A stretch of 64,000 nucleotides of DNA, from assembly GCF_019061145.1 (NCBI RefSeq), contig NZ_JAHQZS010000002.1:248001-312000 (forward strand), written 5' to 3'. Every line of letters begins with the position of its first letter. The stretch's first letter is position 1. This DNA is from Anianabacter salinae (lineage in GTDB: Bacteria; Pseudomonadota; Alphaproteobacteria; Rhodobacterales; Rhodobacteraceae). The notes under the pieces are model-generated. The model worked only from the letters and a program-made list of their open reading frames with translations. It ran no database searches and was not told where the DNA came from. This document shows positions 1 to 10,174 of the stretch, piece by piece. Position numbers and translations under genes: made by a program.

Positions 1-31
1 GGGCCAGGTGTTCGAGGTGCCGGGCGGCTGA
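1..31 (+). CDS. 3' end of an upstream gene (partial)
   Basis: Codons from base 2 read GQVFEVPGG and end in TGA at 29-31. The reading frame is open to the window edge, so this could be the last nine residues of a gene that begins outside the window. Nothing about its function can be said, and the piece is too short to exclude chance. Confidence 0.25.
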   Translation, partial: GQVFEVPGG

Positions 32-64
32 TCGCACTGGTAACACCCCGCGCCAATGCCTAGC

Positions 65-83
65 TTCCCCCCGAGCAGGGGAA
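65..83 (+). promoter_or_regulatory. Small inverted repeat before the ABC exporter gene
   Basis: TTCCCC (65-70) and GGGGAA (78-83) form a perfect 6-bp inverted repeat with a 7-base loop. It ends seven bases before the ATG at 90 and includes the only purine-rich ribosome-binding sequence there, so folding could occlude translation initiation. That effect is inferred. Confidence 0.3.
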
Positions 84-89
84 CGCCAG

Positions 90-1925
90 ATGACAGACAG
101 CACCGCAGCGGACGACGAACAGCGCATCGCCGCAGAAGAGCGCGCCAGCGGTCTGAACGTGATCCGGCGCGTGGCGCCCTATCTCTGGCCTGCGGACAAG
201 CCTTGGGTAAAGCGCCGCGTCGTGCTGGCGCTGGTGTCGCTGGTGATCGCCAAGATCGTCGCCGTGGGCACGCCGTTTTTCTACAAGGCCGCCGTCGACG
301 CGCTGTCGGGCGATGCTGCCGCCGATGCCGCCTGGACGCTTGGTGCGGGCGCGGTCGGCCTGACGGTCGCCTATGGCATGGCCCGCGCGATGAACGTCGG
401 CTTTCAGCAGCTGCGTGACGTGATCTTTGCCCGCGTTGGCCAGCGGGCCCTGCGGCAGATCGCGCTTGAAACCTTCGAGCACATCCACCGCATGTCGATG
501 CGCTATCACATCACCCGCAAGACCGGCGGGCTGAGCCGCATCATTGAACGCGGGGTGAAAGGCGTCGAGTTCCTCCTGCGGTTCCTTCTGTTCTCGATCG
601 GGCCGCTGTTTCTGGAACTGTTGATGATCGGCGTCGTCCTCGCCGTGGTGTTCGACATCTGGTATCTGGTCGTCGTTCTTGGGACGATCGTCGTCTACGT
701 CGTGTTTACCTTCAAGGTCACGGAATGGCGCGTGCGCATCCGCCGGGTGATGAACGAGCAGGACACAGACGCCAACCAGAAGGCCATCGACAGCCTGCTG
801 AACTTCGAGACGGTCAAGTATTTCGGCGCCGAACGCCGCGAGGCCGACCGCTACGACGCCGCCATGGCCGGCTATGAGGAGGCGGCGGTGCGAACGTCGT
901 ATTCGCTGGCGGCTCTGAACTTCGGGCAATCGCTCATCATCACATCGGGCCTTGTTGCGGTGATGGTCATGGCTGCCGTGGGCGTGCAGTCCGGCGCGCT
1001 GACGGTCGGCGATTTCGTCATGGTCAACGCCTACATGATCCAGATCACCATGCCGCTGAACTTCCTCGGCACCGTCTACCGAGAGATCCGGCAGGCGCTG
1101 GTCGATATGGGGCAGATGTTCGATTTGTTGGGTCAGAAGCCCGATGTGTCGGATAAAGCCGATGCCAAAAGCCTGAATGTGACAAGCGGTGTGGTTGAAT
1201 TCCAGGATATCCGCTTTGGCTATGACGCCGCGCGTCCGATCCTCAAGGGCGTGACCGTCACCGTCGGCGCGGGCGAGACGGTGGCGCTTGTCGGTCCGTC
1301 CGGGTCGGGCAAATCGACCATCGGGCGCTTGCTGTTCCGCTTCTATGACGTCAGCGGCGGCGCGGTGCTGATCGACGGGCAGGACTTGCGCGATGTCACG
1401 CAAGCGTCCCTGCATGCGCGCATCGGCGTCGTGCCGCAGGACACGGTCCTGTTCAACGACACGGTGTACTACAACATCGCCTATGGCCGCCCCGACGCCC
1501 TCCGCGGCGACGTGGAAGCGGCCGCCAGGGCTGCGAAAATACATGATTTCATCGCGTCTTTGCCCGAAGGCTACGAGACCCAGGTGGGCGAGCGCGGGCT
1601 CAAGCTCTCGGGCGGCGAGAAGCAACGCGTCGGCATCGCCCGTACGCTTCTCAAGAACCCGCCGATCCTGTTGCTAGACGAGGCCACCAGCGCGCTCGAT
1701 TCCGAGACCGAGCGCGATATCCAGGACGAATTGAGAGCGATGAGCCGGGGCCGGTCGGTCATCACCATCGCGCACCGCCTGTCCACCATCGTCGATGCTG
1801 ACAGGATCGTCGTGCTGGAAAACGGCGAGGTCGTCGAGGAAGGCCGCCACGAGGTCCTGCTGGCGCGCGGCGGTCGCTATGCCGCGATGTGGACACGCCA
1901 GATGGCGGAAGAGCAGGCCGCCTAG
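90..1925 (+). CDS. Atm1-type ABC exporter (permease-ATPase fusion)
   Basis: A 611-residue half-transporter with six predicted membrane helices in the first 330 residues and one nucleotide-binding domain. Walker A GPSGSGKST lies near residue 402, the signature LSGGEKQR near 508, Walker B ILLLDEATSALD follows, and the switch histidine is in IAHRLST. The membrane part carries Atm1/HMT1-family sequence such as RQIALETFEHIHRMSMRYH. Family members are inner-membrane homodimers exporting glutathione-linked sulfur or metal compounds. ErpA encoded 2 kb away fits an iron-sulfur theme, but the substrate here is inferred. The stop codon overlaps that of the convergent exonuclease gene. Confidence 0.9.
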   Translation: MTDSTAADDEQRIAAEERASGLNVIRRVAPYLWPADKPWVKRRVVLALVSLVIAKIVAVGTPFFYKAAVDALSGDAAADAAWTLGAGAVGLTVAYGMARAMNVGFQQLRDVIFARVGQRALRQIALETFEHIHRMSMRYHITRKTGGLSRIIERGVKGVEFLLRFLLFSIGPLFLELLMIGVVLAVVFDIWYLVVVLGTIVVYVVFTFKVTEWRVRIRRVMNEQDTDANQKAIDSLLNFETVKYFGAERREADRYDAAMAGYEEAAVRTSYSLAALNFGQSLIITSGLVAVMVMAAVGVQSGALTVGDFVMVNAYMIQITMPLNFLGTVYREIRQALVDMGQMFDLLGQKPDVSDKADAKSLNVTSGVVEFQDIRFGYDAARPILKGVTVTVGAGETVALVGPSGSGKSTIGRLLFRFYDVSGGAVLIDGQDLRDVTQASLHARIGVVPQDTVLFNDTVYYNIAYGRPDALRGDVEAAARAAKIHDFIASLPEGYETQVGERGLKLSGGEKQRVGIARTLLKNPPILLLDEATSALDSETERDIQDELRAMSRGRSVITIAHRLSTIVDADRIVVLENGEVVEEGRHEVLLARGGRYAAMWTRQMAEEQAA

Positions 1926-2701
1926 GCGGCGAGGTCCACCCAGACCGGGACGTGATCCGACGGCTTCTCGCGCCCGCGCACCTCGCGGTCGATGCCGCAC
2001 CCCGTCATCAGGTCGGCAGCCTGGGGCGTCATCAGGATATGGTCGATGCGGATGCCATTGTTCCGCTCCCAGCTGTTGGCCTGATAATCCCAGAACGAAT
2101 AGTGACCGGGCCCCAGGTGCCGCGCGCGAAAGGCATCGGTAAAGCCGAGGTTGACGATCTTGCGGAACGCCGCGCGCGTCTGCGGCAGGAACAGCGCATC
2201 CTCGGTCCAGGCGCCGGGACGGGCGGCATCCTCGGGCAGCGGGATGACGTTGTAGTCCCCCAGCATCAACGCGGTTTCCTCGTTCTCCAGCAAGGCCTTG
2301 GCGCGCGTTCTTAAACGCTCCATCCAGGCCAGCTTGTAGTCGTATTTCGGGCCCGGCGCGGGGTTGCCGTTCGGCAGATACAGCCCGCAAAGACGCACCG
2401 CCTGTGTGCCGACGACCGTGGCCTCGATCCAGCGCGCCTGCTCGTCGCCGTCGTCGCCCGGCAGGCCGCGCACCACGTCTTCGAGCGGCAGCTTCGACAG
2501 GATCGCGACGCCGTTGAAGGATTTCTGCCCGTGGGTCTCCACGTTATAGCCCATGTCCTCGAACAGATCGCGCGGGAAGCCTTCGTCGACTGACTTGATC
2601 TCCTGCAGGACGGCGACATCCGGTTGCGACTCTTCCAGCCACGCGGGCAGGGCATTGGCCCGCGCCTTGATGCCGTTGATGTTGAACGTCGCGATCTTCA
2701 T
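1922..2701 (-). CDS. xthA: Exodeoxyribonuclease III
   Basis: A 259-residue endonuclease/exonuclease/phosphatase-fold enzyme that cuts at abasic sites and degrades duplex DNA from 3' ends in base-excision repair. The start MKIATFNINGIKARANALP is the family N-terminus. Metal and catalytic residues are visible in FNING, LQEIKS, LGDYNVIP and the C-terminal SDHVPVW. Upstream in-frame codons exist, but they precede the conserved N-terminus and are rejected. It lies 29 bases after the flavoprotein gene on the same strand, so co-transcription is likely. Confidence 0.95.
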   Translation of the reverse strand: MKIATFNINGIKARANALPAWLEESQPDVAVLQEIKSVDEGFPRDLFEDMGYNVETHGQKSFNGVAILSKLPLEDVVRGLPGDDGDEQARWIEATVVGTQAVRLCGLYLPNGNPAPGPKYDYKLAWMERLRTRAKALLENEETALMLGDYNVIPLPEDAARPGAWTEDALFLPQTRAAFRKIVNLGFTDAFRARHLGPGHYSFWDYQANSWERNNGIRIDHILMTPQAADLMTGCGIDREVRGREKPSDHVPVWVDLAA

Positions 2702-2730
2702 CCGGGCCTCCGCACCGCCGCCTTGCGCCT

Positions 2731-3939
2731 TTATCGGGCGGGGCGCGCGCCTTGTCCACCGCCTGCCGCGATGGCCGTGCCCGCGGCCCAGCCCGATGAC
2801 CAGGCCCATTGGAAATTATAGCCGCCTAGCCAGCCGGTTACATCGACAACCTCACCGATGAAGTAAAGCCCGGGAACCGCCTTGGCCTCCATCGTGCGCG
2901 CGTCCAGCCCGTCGGTGTCGACACCGCCCAGCGTGACCTCGGCGGTGCGGTAGCCCTCGGTGCCGACCGGCGTCAGACGCCAGGCGCGCAAGGCGTCTTC
3001 GATGGCGTCCACCGCCGCGTCTGTCAGGTCGGCGACATTGCCCGACAGGCCCAGCCGCGCGGCCCAGAACCGGGCCAGCCGTTCGGGCAGAACCTCGGAC
3101 AAGACCGTCACCGGCGCGCGCCGCCCCGCGGTCGCCCGCACCTCGCGCAGCCGCGCGGCGACGCGTGCCGACGGGTCCAGATCCACGGTGATCGCCGTCC
3201 CCTCGCGCCAGTAACTCGACGCCTGGATGCAGGCCGGGCCCGACAGCCCGCGATGGGTCAGCAAGAGCGCCTCGTCGAACCCCGCGCCCCCCGCCGTCAC
3301 CCGCGACGGCGCCGCCACTCCTGCGAGTGGGCGCAGGTCGTCCATCACCTCAGGGCCGAAGACAAACGGCACAAGGCCCGCCCGCGTCTCGGTCACCGCC
3401 AGCCCGAACTGCCGCGCGATGTCATAGCCGAACCCCGTCGCGCCCATCTTGGGGATCGATTTGCCGCCCGTCGCCACCACCAGTGCTCTCGTTTCGACTG
3501 TGTCGCCCGGCGACAGCGTGACGCGAAATCCCGCCGCGCTGCGCTCGATCCCGGTCACCCGCGTGTCCAGCCGCAACTCGGCGTCGCCCATCTCGTCCAG
3601 CAGCATCTCGATCACCGCAGCCGAGCGGCCGTCGCAGAACAGCTGTCCCAGTGTCTTCTCGTGCCAGCCGATGCCGTGCCGGTCCATCAGCGCGACGAAC
3701 TCCCAAGGGCCGTGCCGCGCCAGCGCCGACTTGCAGAAATGCGGATTGCCGGACAGGAAATTCTCCGGCCCCGCAAACATGTTGGTGAAATTGCAGCGCC
3801 CGCCGCCCGAGATGCGGATCTTCTCGCCGGGCGCCTTGGCATGGTCCACGACCATCACGCGCCCGCCCTGCGCGGCGGCAAGCCCTGCGCAATACATCCC
3901 CGCCGCACCCGCGCCGATGACCAGGCAATCGACCCTCAT
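2731..3939 (-). CDS. HI0933/YhiN-family flavoprotein (predicted FAD oxidoreductase)
   Basis: A 402-residue protein with an N-terminal dinucleotide-binding motif (VIGAGAAGMYCAGLAAAQ), the family motif GGGRCNFTN near residue 53, and a C-terminal FAD-contact segment ending GGYNFQWAWSSG. Family members bind FAD and are called NAD(P)/FAD-dependent oxidoreductases, but their physiological reaction is not established. An alternative ATG at 3960 falls inside a dispersed intergenic repeat, so the start at 3939 (MRVDCLVIG) is preferred. It lies between erpA and xthA on the same strand. Confidence 0.85.
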   Translation of the reverse strand: MRVDCLVIGAGAAGMYCAGLAAAQGGRVMVVDHAKAPGEKIRISGGGRCNFTNMFAGPENFLSGNPHFCKSALARHGPWEFVALMDRHGIGWHEKTLGQLFCDGRSAAVIEMLLDEMGDAELRLDTRVTGIERSAAGFRVTLSPGDTVETRALVVATGGKSIPKMGATGFGYDIARQFGLAVTETRAGLVPFVFGPEVMDDLRPLAGVAAPSRVTAGGAGFDEALLLTHRGLSGPACIQASSYWREGTAITVDLDPSARVAARLREVRATAGRRAPVTVLSEVLPERLARFWAARLGLSGNVADLTDAAVDAIEDALRAWRLTPVGTEGYRTAEVTLGGVDTDGLDARTMEAKAVPGLYFIGEVVDVTGWLGGYNFQWAWSSGWAAGTAIAAGGGQGARPAR

Positions 3940-3957
3940 GCCCGGCGCGCGCCTGTG

Positions 3958-4013
3958 CATCTTTGGTCTTCAAATACCTCCGGGGAGCGCGAGGGGCAGA
4001 GCCCCTCGCTCCC
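3958..4013. repeat. Dispersed intergenic repeat, copy 1 (family A)
   Basis: The first 28 bases match those at 29424-29451 with one mismatch. They begin CATCTTTGGTCT and run into CAAATACCTCCGGGG. A G+C-rich hairpin follows, built on GGGGC-AGA-GCCCC. It sits between the erpA stop and the flavoprotein start. No coding potential is apparent. Confidence 0.75.
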
Positions 4014-4033
4014 GAAATCTGCCACGCAGAACC

Positions 4034-4363
4034 TCACATCGAGAACGAAACGCCGCAGCCGCAAGACGACGAGGCGTTCGGATTCTCGATCACGAAACGC
4101 GCCCCGATCAGTTCTTCGGTAAAGTCGATCACCGCGTTCGACAGGAACGGCAGCGATACCTTGTCGACCACGACCTTCTGGCCCTGGCCCTCCAGCACCA
4201 GATCGTCCGCCTCGGGCGCATCCAGCGAGATGTCGTACTGGAACCCCGAGCATCCGCCGCCCTCGACGGCGACGCGCAGGGCCTTGCCGTCCGTTCCGGC
4301 GCCGATCTCGGCAAGGCGGGCAAAGGCACGGTCGGTGACTTTGGGGGGCAGGGTCAGGTCCAT
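4034..4363 (-). CDS. erpA: Iron-sulfur cluster insertion protein ErpA (HesB/IscA family)
   Basis: A 109-residue A-type carrier that receives iron-sulfur clusters and passes them to apoproteins. All three family cysteines are present, one in EGGGCSGFQY near residue 38 and two in SSCGCGVSF near the C-terminus. Length is normal. It is divergent from dgt with about 105 bases between, an arrangement I recall from related genomes. ErpA and IscA cannot be fully separated by sequence alone; the position beside dgt favours ErpA. Confidence 0.9.
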   Translation of the reverse strand: MDLTLPPKVTDRAFARLAEIGAGTDGKALRVAVEGGGCSGFQYDISLDAPEADDLVLEGQGQKVVVDKVSLPFLSNAVIDFTEELIGARFVIENPNASSSCGCGVSFSM

Positions 4364-4469
4364 CGCGGGAACACTCCGGCGTTTCTATTGCGTCTTCCTT
4401 TCGATATATGGGCCGCGGGACGGCACAGCAAGACGCAGAGCAGAACGGGCAACGGAACGGGCGGCACGC

Positions 4470-5633
4470 ATGAGACAACCCTATGCCTCGCATCCCGAGG
4501 ACAGCCGGGGTCGGCTGTTCGCGGAAGAGGAAAGCACCTTCCGCTCGTGTTTCCAGCGCGACCGTGACCGGATCATCCACGCCTCGGCGTTCCGGCGGCT
4601 CAAGCACAAGACGCAAGTTTTCATCGAGCATGAGGGCGATTATTTCCGCACCCGGCTGACCCATTCCATCGAGGTGGCGCAGGTCGCAAGGACGATCGCG
4701 GGCGTGCTTGGGCTGAACCCTGAACTGACCGAGGCCGTCGCGCTGGCCCATGATCTTGGGCATCCGCCCTTCGGCCACACCGGCGAGGATGCGCTGCAGC
4801 GCCTGATGGCGCCTTACGGCGGCTTTGACCACAATGCGCAGGCGATCCGCATCGTCACCTCGCTGGAACGCCACTATGCCGATTTCGATGGGCTGAATCT
4901 GACTTGGGAAAGTCTTGAAGGGATCGCCAAACATAACGGCCCCGTGACGGGAGATTTGCCATATGCGCTGGCCGACTACGACGCGCGGCATGATCTGGAA
5001 CTCGGCACCTATGCCAGCGCCGAGGCACAGGTGGCCGCGCTGTCCGATGACATCGCCTACAACAACCACGACCTGCACGACGGTCTTCGGGCCGAGCTGT
5101 TCTCGACCGACGAGCTTGCCGAATTGCCGCTGCTGGACGACTGTTTCGCAGCGGTTGACGCCAAGTATCCCGATCTGAACTACTACCGCCGCCGCCACGA
5201 GGCGTTGCGCCGGTTCTTCGGCGTTCTGGTCGAGGACGTGATCGCCGAGGCGCAGGCCAGCCTGACCGACCTGAACCCGACATCGGTGCACGACATCCGC
5301 CATGCGGGCCGACCGATGATCCGCTTCTCCGGCGAGATCTGGACACGGCTGAAGGTGATCCGCGAATTCCTGTTCCACCGCATGTACCGCGCGCCCGGCG
5401 TGGTCGAGATGCGCGGCCATGTCACCAAGGTGATCGACGATCTGTTCCCGCTCTATCTGGCTCAGCCCGAGCTTCTGCCGCGGCAATGGCGCAAGGACGT
5501 CGCCGAGGCCAGCGGCGACACGGCCTTGGCGCGGATCGTGGCGGACTATATCGCAGGGATGACCGACAGGTTCGCGATCAAGGAACATGCCCGGCTGACG
5601 GGCGGGGAAGAGGCGGCGCTCATATGGCGATAG
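4470..5633 (+). CDS. dgt: Deoxyguanosinetriphosphate triphosphohydrolase-like protein
   Basis: A 387-residue HD-domain enzyme expected to hydrolyse dNTPs to deoxynucleoside plus triphosphate. Metal-binding residues are in RLTHSIEVAQ and ALAHDLGHPPFGHTGEDAL, and the N-terminus SRGRLFAEEESTFRSCFQRD is typical. The ATG at 4470 begins the conserved MRQPYASHPEDSRGR segment, so longer upstream readings are discarded. The last ten bases overlap the antiporter gene, which suggests translational coupling. Confidence 0.93.
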   Translation: MRQPYASHPEDSRGRLFAEEESTFRSCFQRDRDRIIHASAFRRLKHKTQVFIEHEGDYFRTRLTHSIEVAQVARTIAGVLGLNPELTEAVALAHDLGHPPFGHTGEDALQRLMAPYGGFDHNAQAIRIVTSLERHYADFDGLNLTWESLEGIAKHNGPVTGDLPYALADYDARHDLELGTYASAEAQVAALSDDIAYNNHDLHDGLRAELFSTDELAELPLLDDCFAAVDAKYPDLNYYRRRHEALRRFFGVLVEDVIAEAQASLTDLNPTSVHDIRHAGRPMIRFSGEIWTRLKVIREFLFHRMYRAPGVVEMRGHVTKVIDDLFPLYLAQPELLPRQWRKDVAEASGDTALARIVADYIAGMTDRFAIKEHARLTGGEEAALIWR

Positions 5634-7453
5634 AAACGGCGGCGGGCGCGCTCTCGCCCGTGACGGCGATCGCGCTTGTGGGCGCGCTGGGGGTTGGCTC
5701 GCAATGGCTCGCGTGGCGGCTGCGGCTGCCTGCCATCGTGCTGATGCTGGTCGCGGGCGTCATCGTCGGGCCGGTGCTGGGCCTGTTCGACCCGCAGCGC
5801 GACATCGGTCCGCTGACGCAGCCGCTGATTGCGCTCGCGGTCGCGGTGATCCTGTTCGAGGGCGGCCTGACGCTTGAATTTCACGGGCTGAAGGACCGGG
5901 CGCGCGGGGTGCGGCGGCTGGTCTTCGTCGGTGCGCCGCTGGGCTGGCTTCTGTCGGCGCTGGCGCTGCATTTCGGTGCGGGGCTCAGCTGGGAATCCTC
6001 GGCGGTGTTCGGCGGCATCCTGATCGTGACCGGCCCCACCGTGATCGCGCCGCTGCTGCGGCAGGCGCGGCTGTCGCGGCGCCCCGCCGCTCTGTTGCAG
6101 TGGGAGGCGATCGTCAACGATCCCATCGGCGCGCTGGCGGCGGTTCTGGCCTTCGAGGTCGTGCAGGTCCTTTATACCGCGACGACGGCGGGCGCTGCGG
6201 TGACCGAGTTCGTGCTGGGCATCGGAATTGCCACCGCGCTTGGCTTTGCGGGCGGCTTTGGCGTCGCACAGTCGTTCCGCCGCGCCAAGGTGCCGGAATA
6301 CATGAAGGTTCCGGTGATCTTTGCCGCGCTTCTGGCAGTGTTCGCCGCATCCGACGCCTTTCTTCACGAAAGCGGGCTTCTGGCCGTCACCGTCATGGGC
6401 ATCGTCATCGCCAATTCTGACCTGCCCAGTTTCACCGAGGTGCGGCGTTTCAAGGAACACGCGACGATCCTGCTGGTGTCGGGCGTGTTCATCCTGCTGG
6501 CGGCCTCGCTGGATTTCGCGGCGCTTGGGGCGCTTGACTGGCGGGCGGGGCTGTTCGTGGCGCTGGTCGTGCTGGTCGCGCGCCCGGTCACTGTTCTGGC
6601 CGCGCTCATGTTCACCGATGTCCCGGTGAAAGAGCGGGTGCTGGTCGCCACCACCGGCCCGCGCGGCGTGGTTCTGGTCGCGGTCGCCGGCCTGTTCGGC
6701 GAGCGTCTGGCGGCGCTAGGCGTCGCGGACGGGGCGCTGGTCGGTCCCTTGGCCTTCGTGCTGGTGGCGGTCAGCGTCGTGCTGCACGGCTTTACGCTTG
6801 GCCCCATCGCGCGGGCGCTTGGCCTGACGGGCGGCGACAAGCCGGGGGTGCTGTTGGTGGGGGGCAATTCCTTTACCGTCGCGCTTGGCGAGGCGCTGCA
6901 AAAGGCCGAGGTGCCGGTCTTGATGGCCGATCCCAACCCGACGCACCTGCGCGCGGCGTGGAAATCGGGGCTCAAGACCTTCTACGGGGACGTGCTGTCG
7001 GATGCCGCCGAGGACCGGATCGAGATGGTGGCCTACACCACTGTCGTCGCGGCCACGGACAATGATGCCTACAACACGCTGGTCGCCACCGATCTGGCGC
7101 CCGAGGTGGGCCGCGCCAACGTCTACCAGGTCGCGCGCGAGAAATCGGACAGCGCCCGGTATTCGCTGCCCGCGTCGCTGGGCGGGCGGGCGTTCGGCCA
7201 GAAGCAGACCTTTGCCGCCTTCCGCAGCCTGATCTGGCGCGACTGGACGGTGCGCGTGACCAAGCTGTCCGAAGAGTTCACGCTGGACGACTGGCGCGCC
7301 ACCAATCCCGAGGGCATCGTGATCGCCACCATCGCCAAGTCGAACGAGATCCGCTTTGTCGTCGACGACGAGACGCTGGAGCCGCCGAAAGGTGGGCGCA
7401 TTGTCGCGCTCTATCCGCCCGAGCCGCAGTCCGCCGCCGCTGCCGCCCGTTGA
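5624..7453 (+). CDS. CPA1/CPA2-type cation:proton antiporter with C-terminal Rossmann domain
   Basis: A 609-residue protein. Roughly the first 400 residues are a run of about a dozen hydrophobic segments of the sodium/proton-exchanger fold, with a polar [16 protein letters not shown] segment where the ion-binding aspartate usually lies. The region from [12 protein letters not shown] onward is a TrkA-N/RCK-like nucleotide-binding domain with a beta-alpha-beta glycine motif. It would exchange Na+ or K+ for protons at the inner membrane, gated through the cytosolic domain. Ion specificity cannot be read. The start at 5624 overlaps the end of dgt by ten bases. Confidence 0.88.
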   Translation: MAIETAAGALSPVTAIALVGALGVGSQWLAWRLRLPAIVLMLVAGVIVGPVLGLFDPQRDIGPLTQPLIALAVAVILFEGGLTLEFHGLKDRARGVRRLVFVGAPLGWLLSALALHFGAGLSWESSAVFGGILIVTGPTVIAPLLRQARLSRRPAALLQWEAIVNDPIGALAAVLAFEVVQVLYTATTAGAAVTEFVLGIGIATALGFAGGFGVAQSFRRAKVPEYMKVPVIFAALLAVFAASDAFLHESGLLAVTVMGIVIANSDLPSFTEVRRFKEHATILLVSGVFILLAASLDFAALGALDWRAGLFVALVVLVARPVTVLAALMFTDVPVKERVLVATTGPRGVVLVAVAGLFGERLAALGVADGALVGPLAFVLVAVSVVLHGFTLGPIARALGLTGGDKPGVLLVGGNSFTVALGEALQKAEVPVLMADPNPTHLRAAWKSGLKTFYGDVLSDAAEDRIEMVAYTTVVAATDNDAYNTLVATDLAPEVGRANVYQVAREKSDSARYSLPASLGGRAFGQKQTFAAFRSLIWRDWTVRVTKLSEEFTLDDWRATNPEGIVIATIAKSNEIRFVVDDETLEPPKGGRIVALYPPEPQSAAAAAR

Positions 7454-7505
7454 CGCTGGCCGCTTGCATGCTACACCCCGCCCGATCCTCGAAAGGAACG
7501 GGCGG

Positions 7506-9230
7506 ATGAACCTATTCACCGACATTCACGCGCTGGTGCTGAAATCGCTTGCCGAGATGCAGGAGTCAGGTGCCTTGCCCGCCGGGCTTGATCTGTCGAA
7601 CGTCGCGGTCGAGCCGCCGCGCGACGCCGCGCACGGGGACATGGCGACCAATGCCGCGATGGTGCTGGCCAAGCCTGCGGGCTTCAAGCCGCGCGACATC
7701 GCCGAGGCGTTGGCGTCCCGGCTGATCGCCGATCCGCGTGTCGAAAGCGCCGACGTGGCCGGGCCGGGGTTCCTGAACCTGCGGCTTGATGCGTCGATGT
7801 GGTCACGGCTGGTCACGGGCATCCTGTCGGATGGCGCAGACTATGGCCGCACCGGGCTGGGGCAGGGCCGCAAGGTGAACGTCGAGTATGTCTCGGCCAA
7901 CCCGACCGGCCCCTTGCATGTGGGCCACACCCGCGGCGCGGTGTTCGGCGATGCGCTGGCGTCGCTCCTTGCCTATGCCGGGTATGATGTCACCCGCGAA
8001 TACTACATCAACGACGGCGGCGCGCAGGTCGATGTCCTCGCGCGGTCGGTCTACCTGCGGTATCTTGAGGCACATGGCGAGGCGGTCGAGTTTCCCGACG
8101 GCACCTATCCCGGTGAATACCTGATCGACGTCGGACAAGCGCTGCGCGACAAGGTCGGCGAGGCCTATGTCGGGCAGGGCGAAGAGGTCTGGCTGGACGA
8201 GGTGCGCAGTTTCGCCACCGAGGCGATGATGGACCTGATCCGCGCCGACCTGAAATTGCTCGGCGTCGAGATGGACGTCTTCTATTCCGAAAAATCGCTG
8301 TATGGGACCGGGCTGATCGAGTCCGCCATCGAAAGCCTGCGCGCCAAGGGCCTGATCTACAAGGGCACGCTGGAGCCGCCCAAGGGCAAGACCCCCGATG
8401 ACTGGGAGCCGCGCGAACAGACGCTGTTCCGCTCGACCGACCACGGCGACGATGTCGACCGCCCGATCATGAAATCCGATGGCGCCTGGACCTATTTCGC
8501 GCCCGATATCGCCTATCACTACGACAAGGTGCAGCGCGGCTATGACCAGCTGATCGACGTCTTCGGCGCCGATCACGGCGGCTATGTCAAACGGATGAAG
8601 GCGGCCGTCTCGGCGCTGTCCGAGGGACGGGTGCCGCTGGACATCAAGCTGACGCAGTTGGTCAAGCTCTACAAGAACGGCGAGCCGTTCAAGATGTCCA
8701 AGCGCGCGGGCAATTTCGTCACGCTCAGCGACGTGGTCGATCAGGTCGGCGCCGATGTGACCCGTTTCGTGATGTTGACGCGCAAGAACGACGCGCCGCT
8801 GGACTTCGATTTCGACAAGGTCACCGAGCAGTCCAAGGACAACCCGGTGTTCTATGTCCAGTATGCCAATGCCCGGATCAACTCGGTCCTGCGCAAGGCG
8901 GCAGAGCAGGGGATCACCCTGACCGATACGCCCGACATGACCGATGAGGCCGAGGTTGCGGTGGCCAAGAAGCTGGCGGAATGGCCGCGTCTGGTCGAGA
9001 TCGCCGCCAAGGGACACGAGCCGCACCGCATCGCGTTCTACCTCTATGACCTTGCCTCGGACTTCCACGCGCTGTGGAACCGGGGCAACGACAAACCCGC
9101 GCTGCGCTTCCTGCAAGACGACGATCCTGCCGCATCGGCAGGAAAAATCGCGCTGCCCCGGGCCGTCGGCGTTGTTATTTGCGCAGGTTTGGGTATTCTT
9201 GGCGTGACCCCGGTCGAGGAAATGCGCTGA
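7506..9230 (+). CDS. argS: Arginine--tRNA ligase
   Basis: A 574-residue class I synthetase that charges tRNA-Arg. The HIGH-type motif is HVGH at residues 138-141, within [20 protein letters not shown]. The KMSKS-equivalent is [10 protein letters not shown], and the C-terminus carries the DALR anticodon-binding domain. The ATG at 7506 follows GGAACGGGCGG and starts the standard N-terminal additional domain. The following genes lie close downstream on the same strand. Confidence 0.97.
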   Translation: MNLFTDIHALVLKSLAEMQESGALPAGLDLSNVAVEPPRDAAHGDMATNAAMVLAKPAGFKPRDIAEALASRLIADPRVESADVAGPGFLNLRLDASMWSRLVTGILSDGADYGRTGLGQGRKVNVEYVSANPTGPLHVGHTRGAVFGDALASLLAYAGYDVTREYYINDGGAQVDVLARSVYLRYLEAHGEAVEFPDGTYPGEYLIDVGQALRDKVGEAYVGQGEEVWLDEVRSFATEAMMDLIRADLKLLGVEMDVFYSEKSLYGTGLIESAIESLRAKGLIYKGTLEPPKGKTPDDWEPREQTLFRSTDHGDDVDRPIMKSDGAWTYFAPDIAYHYDKVQRGYDQLIDVFGADHGGYVKRMKAAVSALSEGRVPLDIKLTQLVKLYKNGEPFKMSKRAGNFVTLSDVVDQVGADVTRFVMLTRKNDAPLDFDFDKVTEQSKDNPVFYVQYANARINSVLRKAAEQGITLTDTPDMTDEAEVAVAKKLAEWPRLVEIAAKGHEPHRIAFYLYDLASDFHALWNRGNDKPALRFLQDDDPAASAGKIALPRAVGVVICAGLGILGVTPVEEMR

Positions 9231-9307
9231 CCACAAGGCGCGCCTTGGCCACCGGGTCGCGTGGCAGGCAAAGATAATCCGCCGGAACAGGCGGGATCGA
9301 GGCAGTG

Positions 9308-10174
9308 ATGGGTGACAACGAACTTCGGGCCGCGATGCGGCCGTCGGGCTGGCGTGTTGGCGCCATTTCCTTCCATTGGTCGCATATCGCGGGCGCGGCG
9401 CTGGCCGTGGCCGTCGTTGGTGCGCCGACGCTGTGGATGGCCGATCTGGTGTCGCGGGACGTGTCCGGCGTGCCGGTCGTCCTTGCGCTGAATGGCGTCG
9501 TTCCGCCTGCACCGTCCGATGTCAGGATAGCCGAGTTGCCCGCGCCCGAGGCGGATACGCCCGAACAGGTGCCCGAACAGGTGGCCGAGCTTGACGCCGC
9601 CGGTGTCGACGAGGCGATGGAGACGGCGACCTTCACGTCGGCGGATCGCTCGGGCGGGGCATTGTCCGCACCCGCGCCGCTACGCATCGCGCCGCCAGAG
9701 CCGCTTGACCTTGCCGCCGCCGCGCTGCCGCGCCCGGCCGCAGTGGCCGAGGAGATGGACACGCTTTTGCCCGAAGGCACGGTTCAGCCGCGCACTGAAG
9801 CGGCCGTTGCCGCCTCGCCGCGCCCGGTGCGCCGGCCGTCTGCGCAGATCGCCTCGACGCCCGCGATGACGGCCTCCGAGCGGGAGGAAGACGCGACACG
9901 GCGGGCGATCCTCGAGGCGCTTGGCGGGCAGCAGGACGTCACCCTGATCGACGACGGCGATGACATCGCGCTGACCAACATCGCCTTCACCAATGCCGAG
10001 CCCCGGCCAGAGGCCGCAAATGGCGACTTCCGCATCATTCGCGCAGTCGCGGCGCCCGGTGCCGTGCCTGCAGCCGTTGCCGCAGCCCCCGGCGCCCTGC
10101 CACCGCAGACCGTCCATGCCGCCGGACAGTCCGAACTCGTGTGTGTCCCGAGGGGCGTAGTGGAGAAGCTTTGA
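9308..10174 (+). CDS. Membrane-anchored Ala/Pro-rich protein, SPOR-gene paralogue without a SPOR domain
   Basis: A 288-residue protein with a short cytoplasmic N-terminus, one membrane helix near residues 27-45, and a long Ala/Pro/Glu-rich tail likely to be periplasmic. The segment after the helix, LVSRDVSGVPVVLA, closely resembles LVSRDVAGIPVVRA at the same position of the next gene. Unlike that protein it has no C-terminal peptidoglycan-binding domain; it ends VCVPRGVVEKL. I read it as a diverged tandem duplicate. The ATG at 9308 is chosen over the GTG at 9305 because a GAGG ribosome-binding sequence lies just ahead. Function is unknown. Confidence 0.75.
   Translation: MGDNELRAAMRPSGWRVGAISFHWSHIAGAALAVAVVGAPTLWMADLVSRDVSGVPVVLALNGVVPPAPSDVRIAELPAPEADTPEQVPEQVAELDAAGVDEAMETATFTSADRSGGALSAPAPLRIAPPEPLDLAAAALPRPAAVAEEMDTLLPEGTVQPRTEAAVAASPRPVRRPSAQIASTPAMTASEREEDATRRAILEALGGQQDVTLIDDGDDIALTNIAFTNAEPRPEAANGDFRIIRAVAAPGAVPAAVAAAPGALPPQTVHAAGQSELVCVPRGVVEKL

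Noticed and set aside
60-1625. 521-codon minus-strand ORF opposite the ABC exporter
   Set aside because: No recognisable domain and a His/Asp/Arg-rich antisense composition; the exporter is unambiguous.
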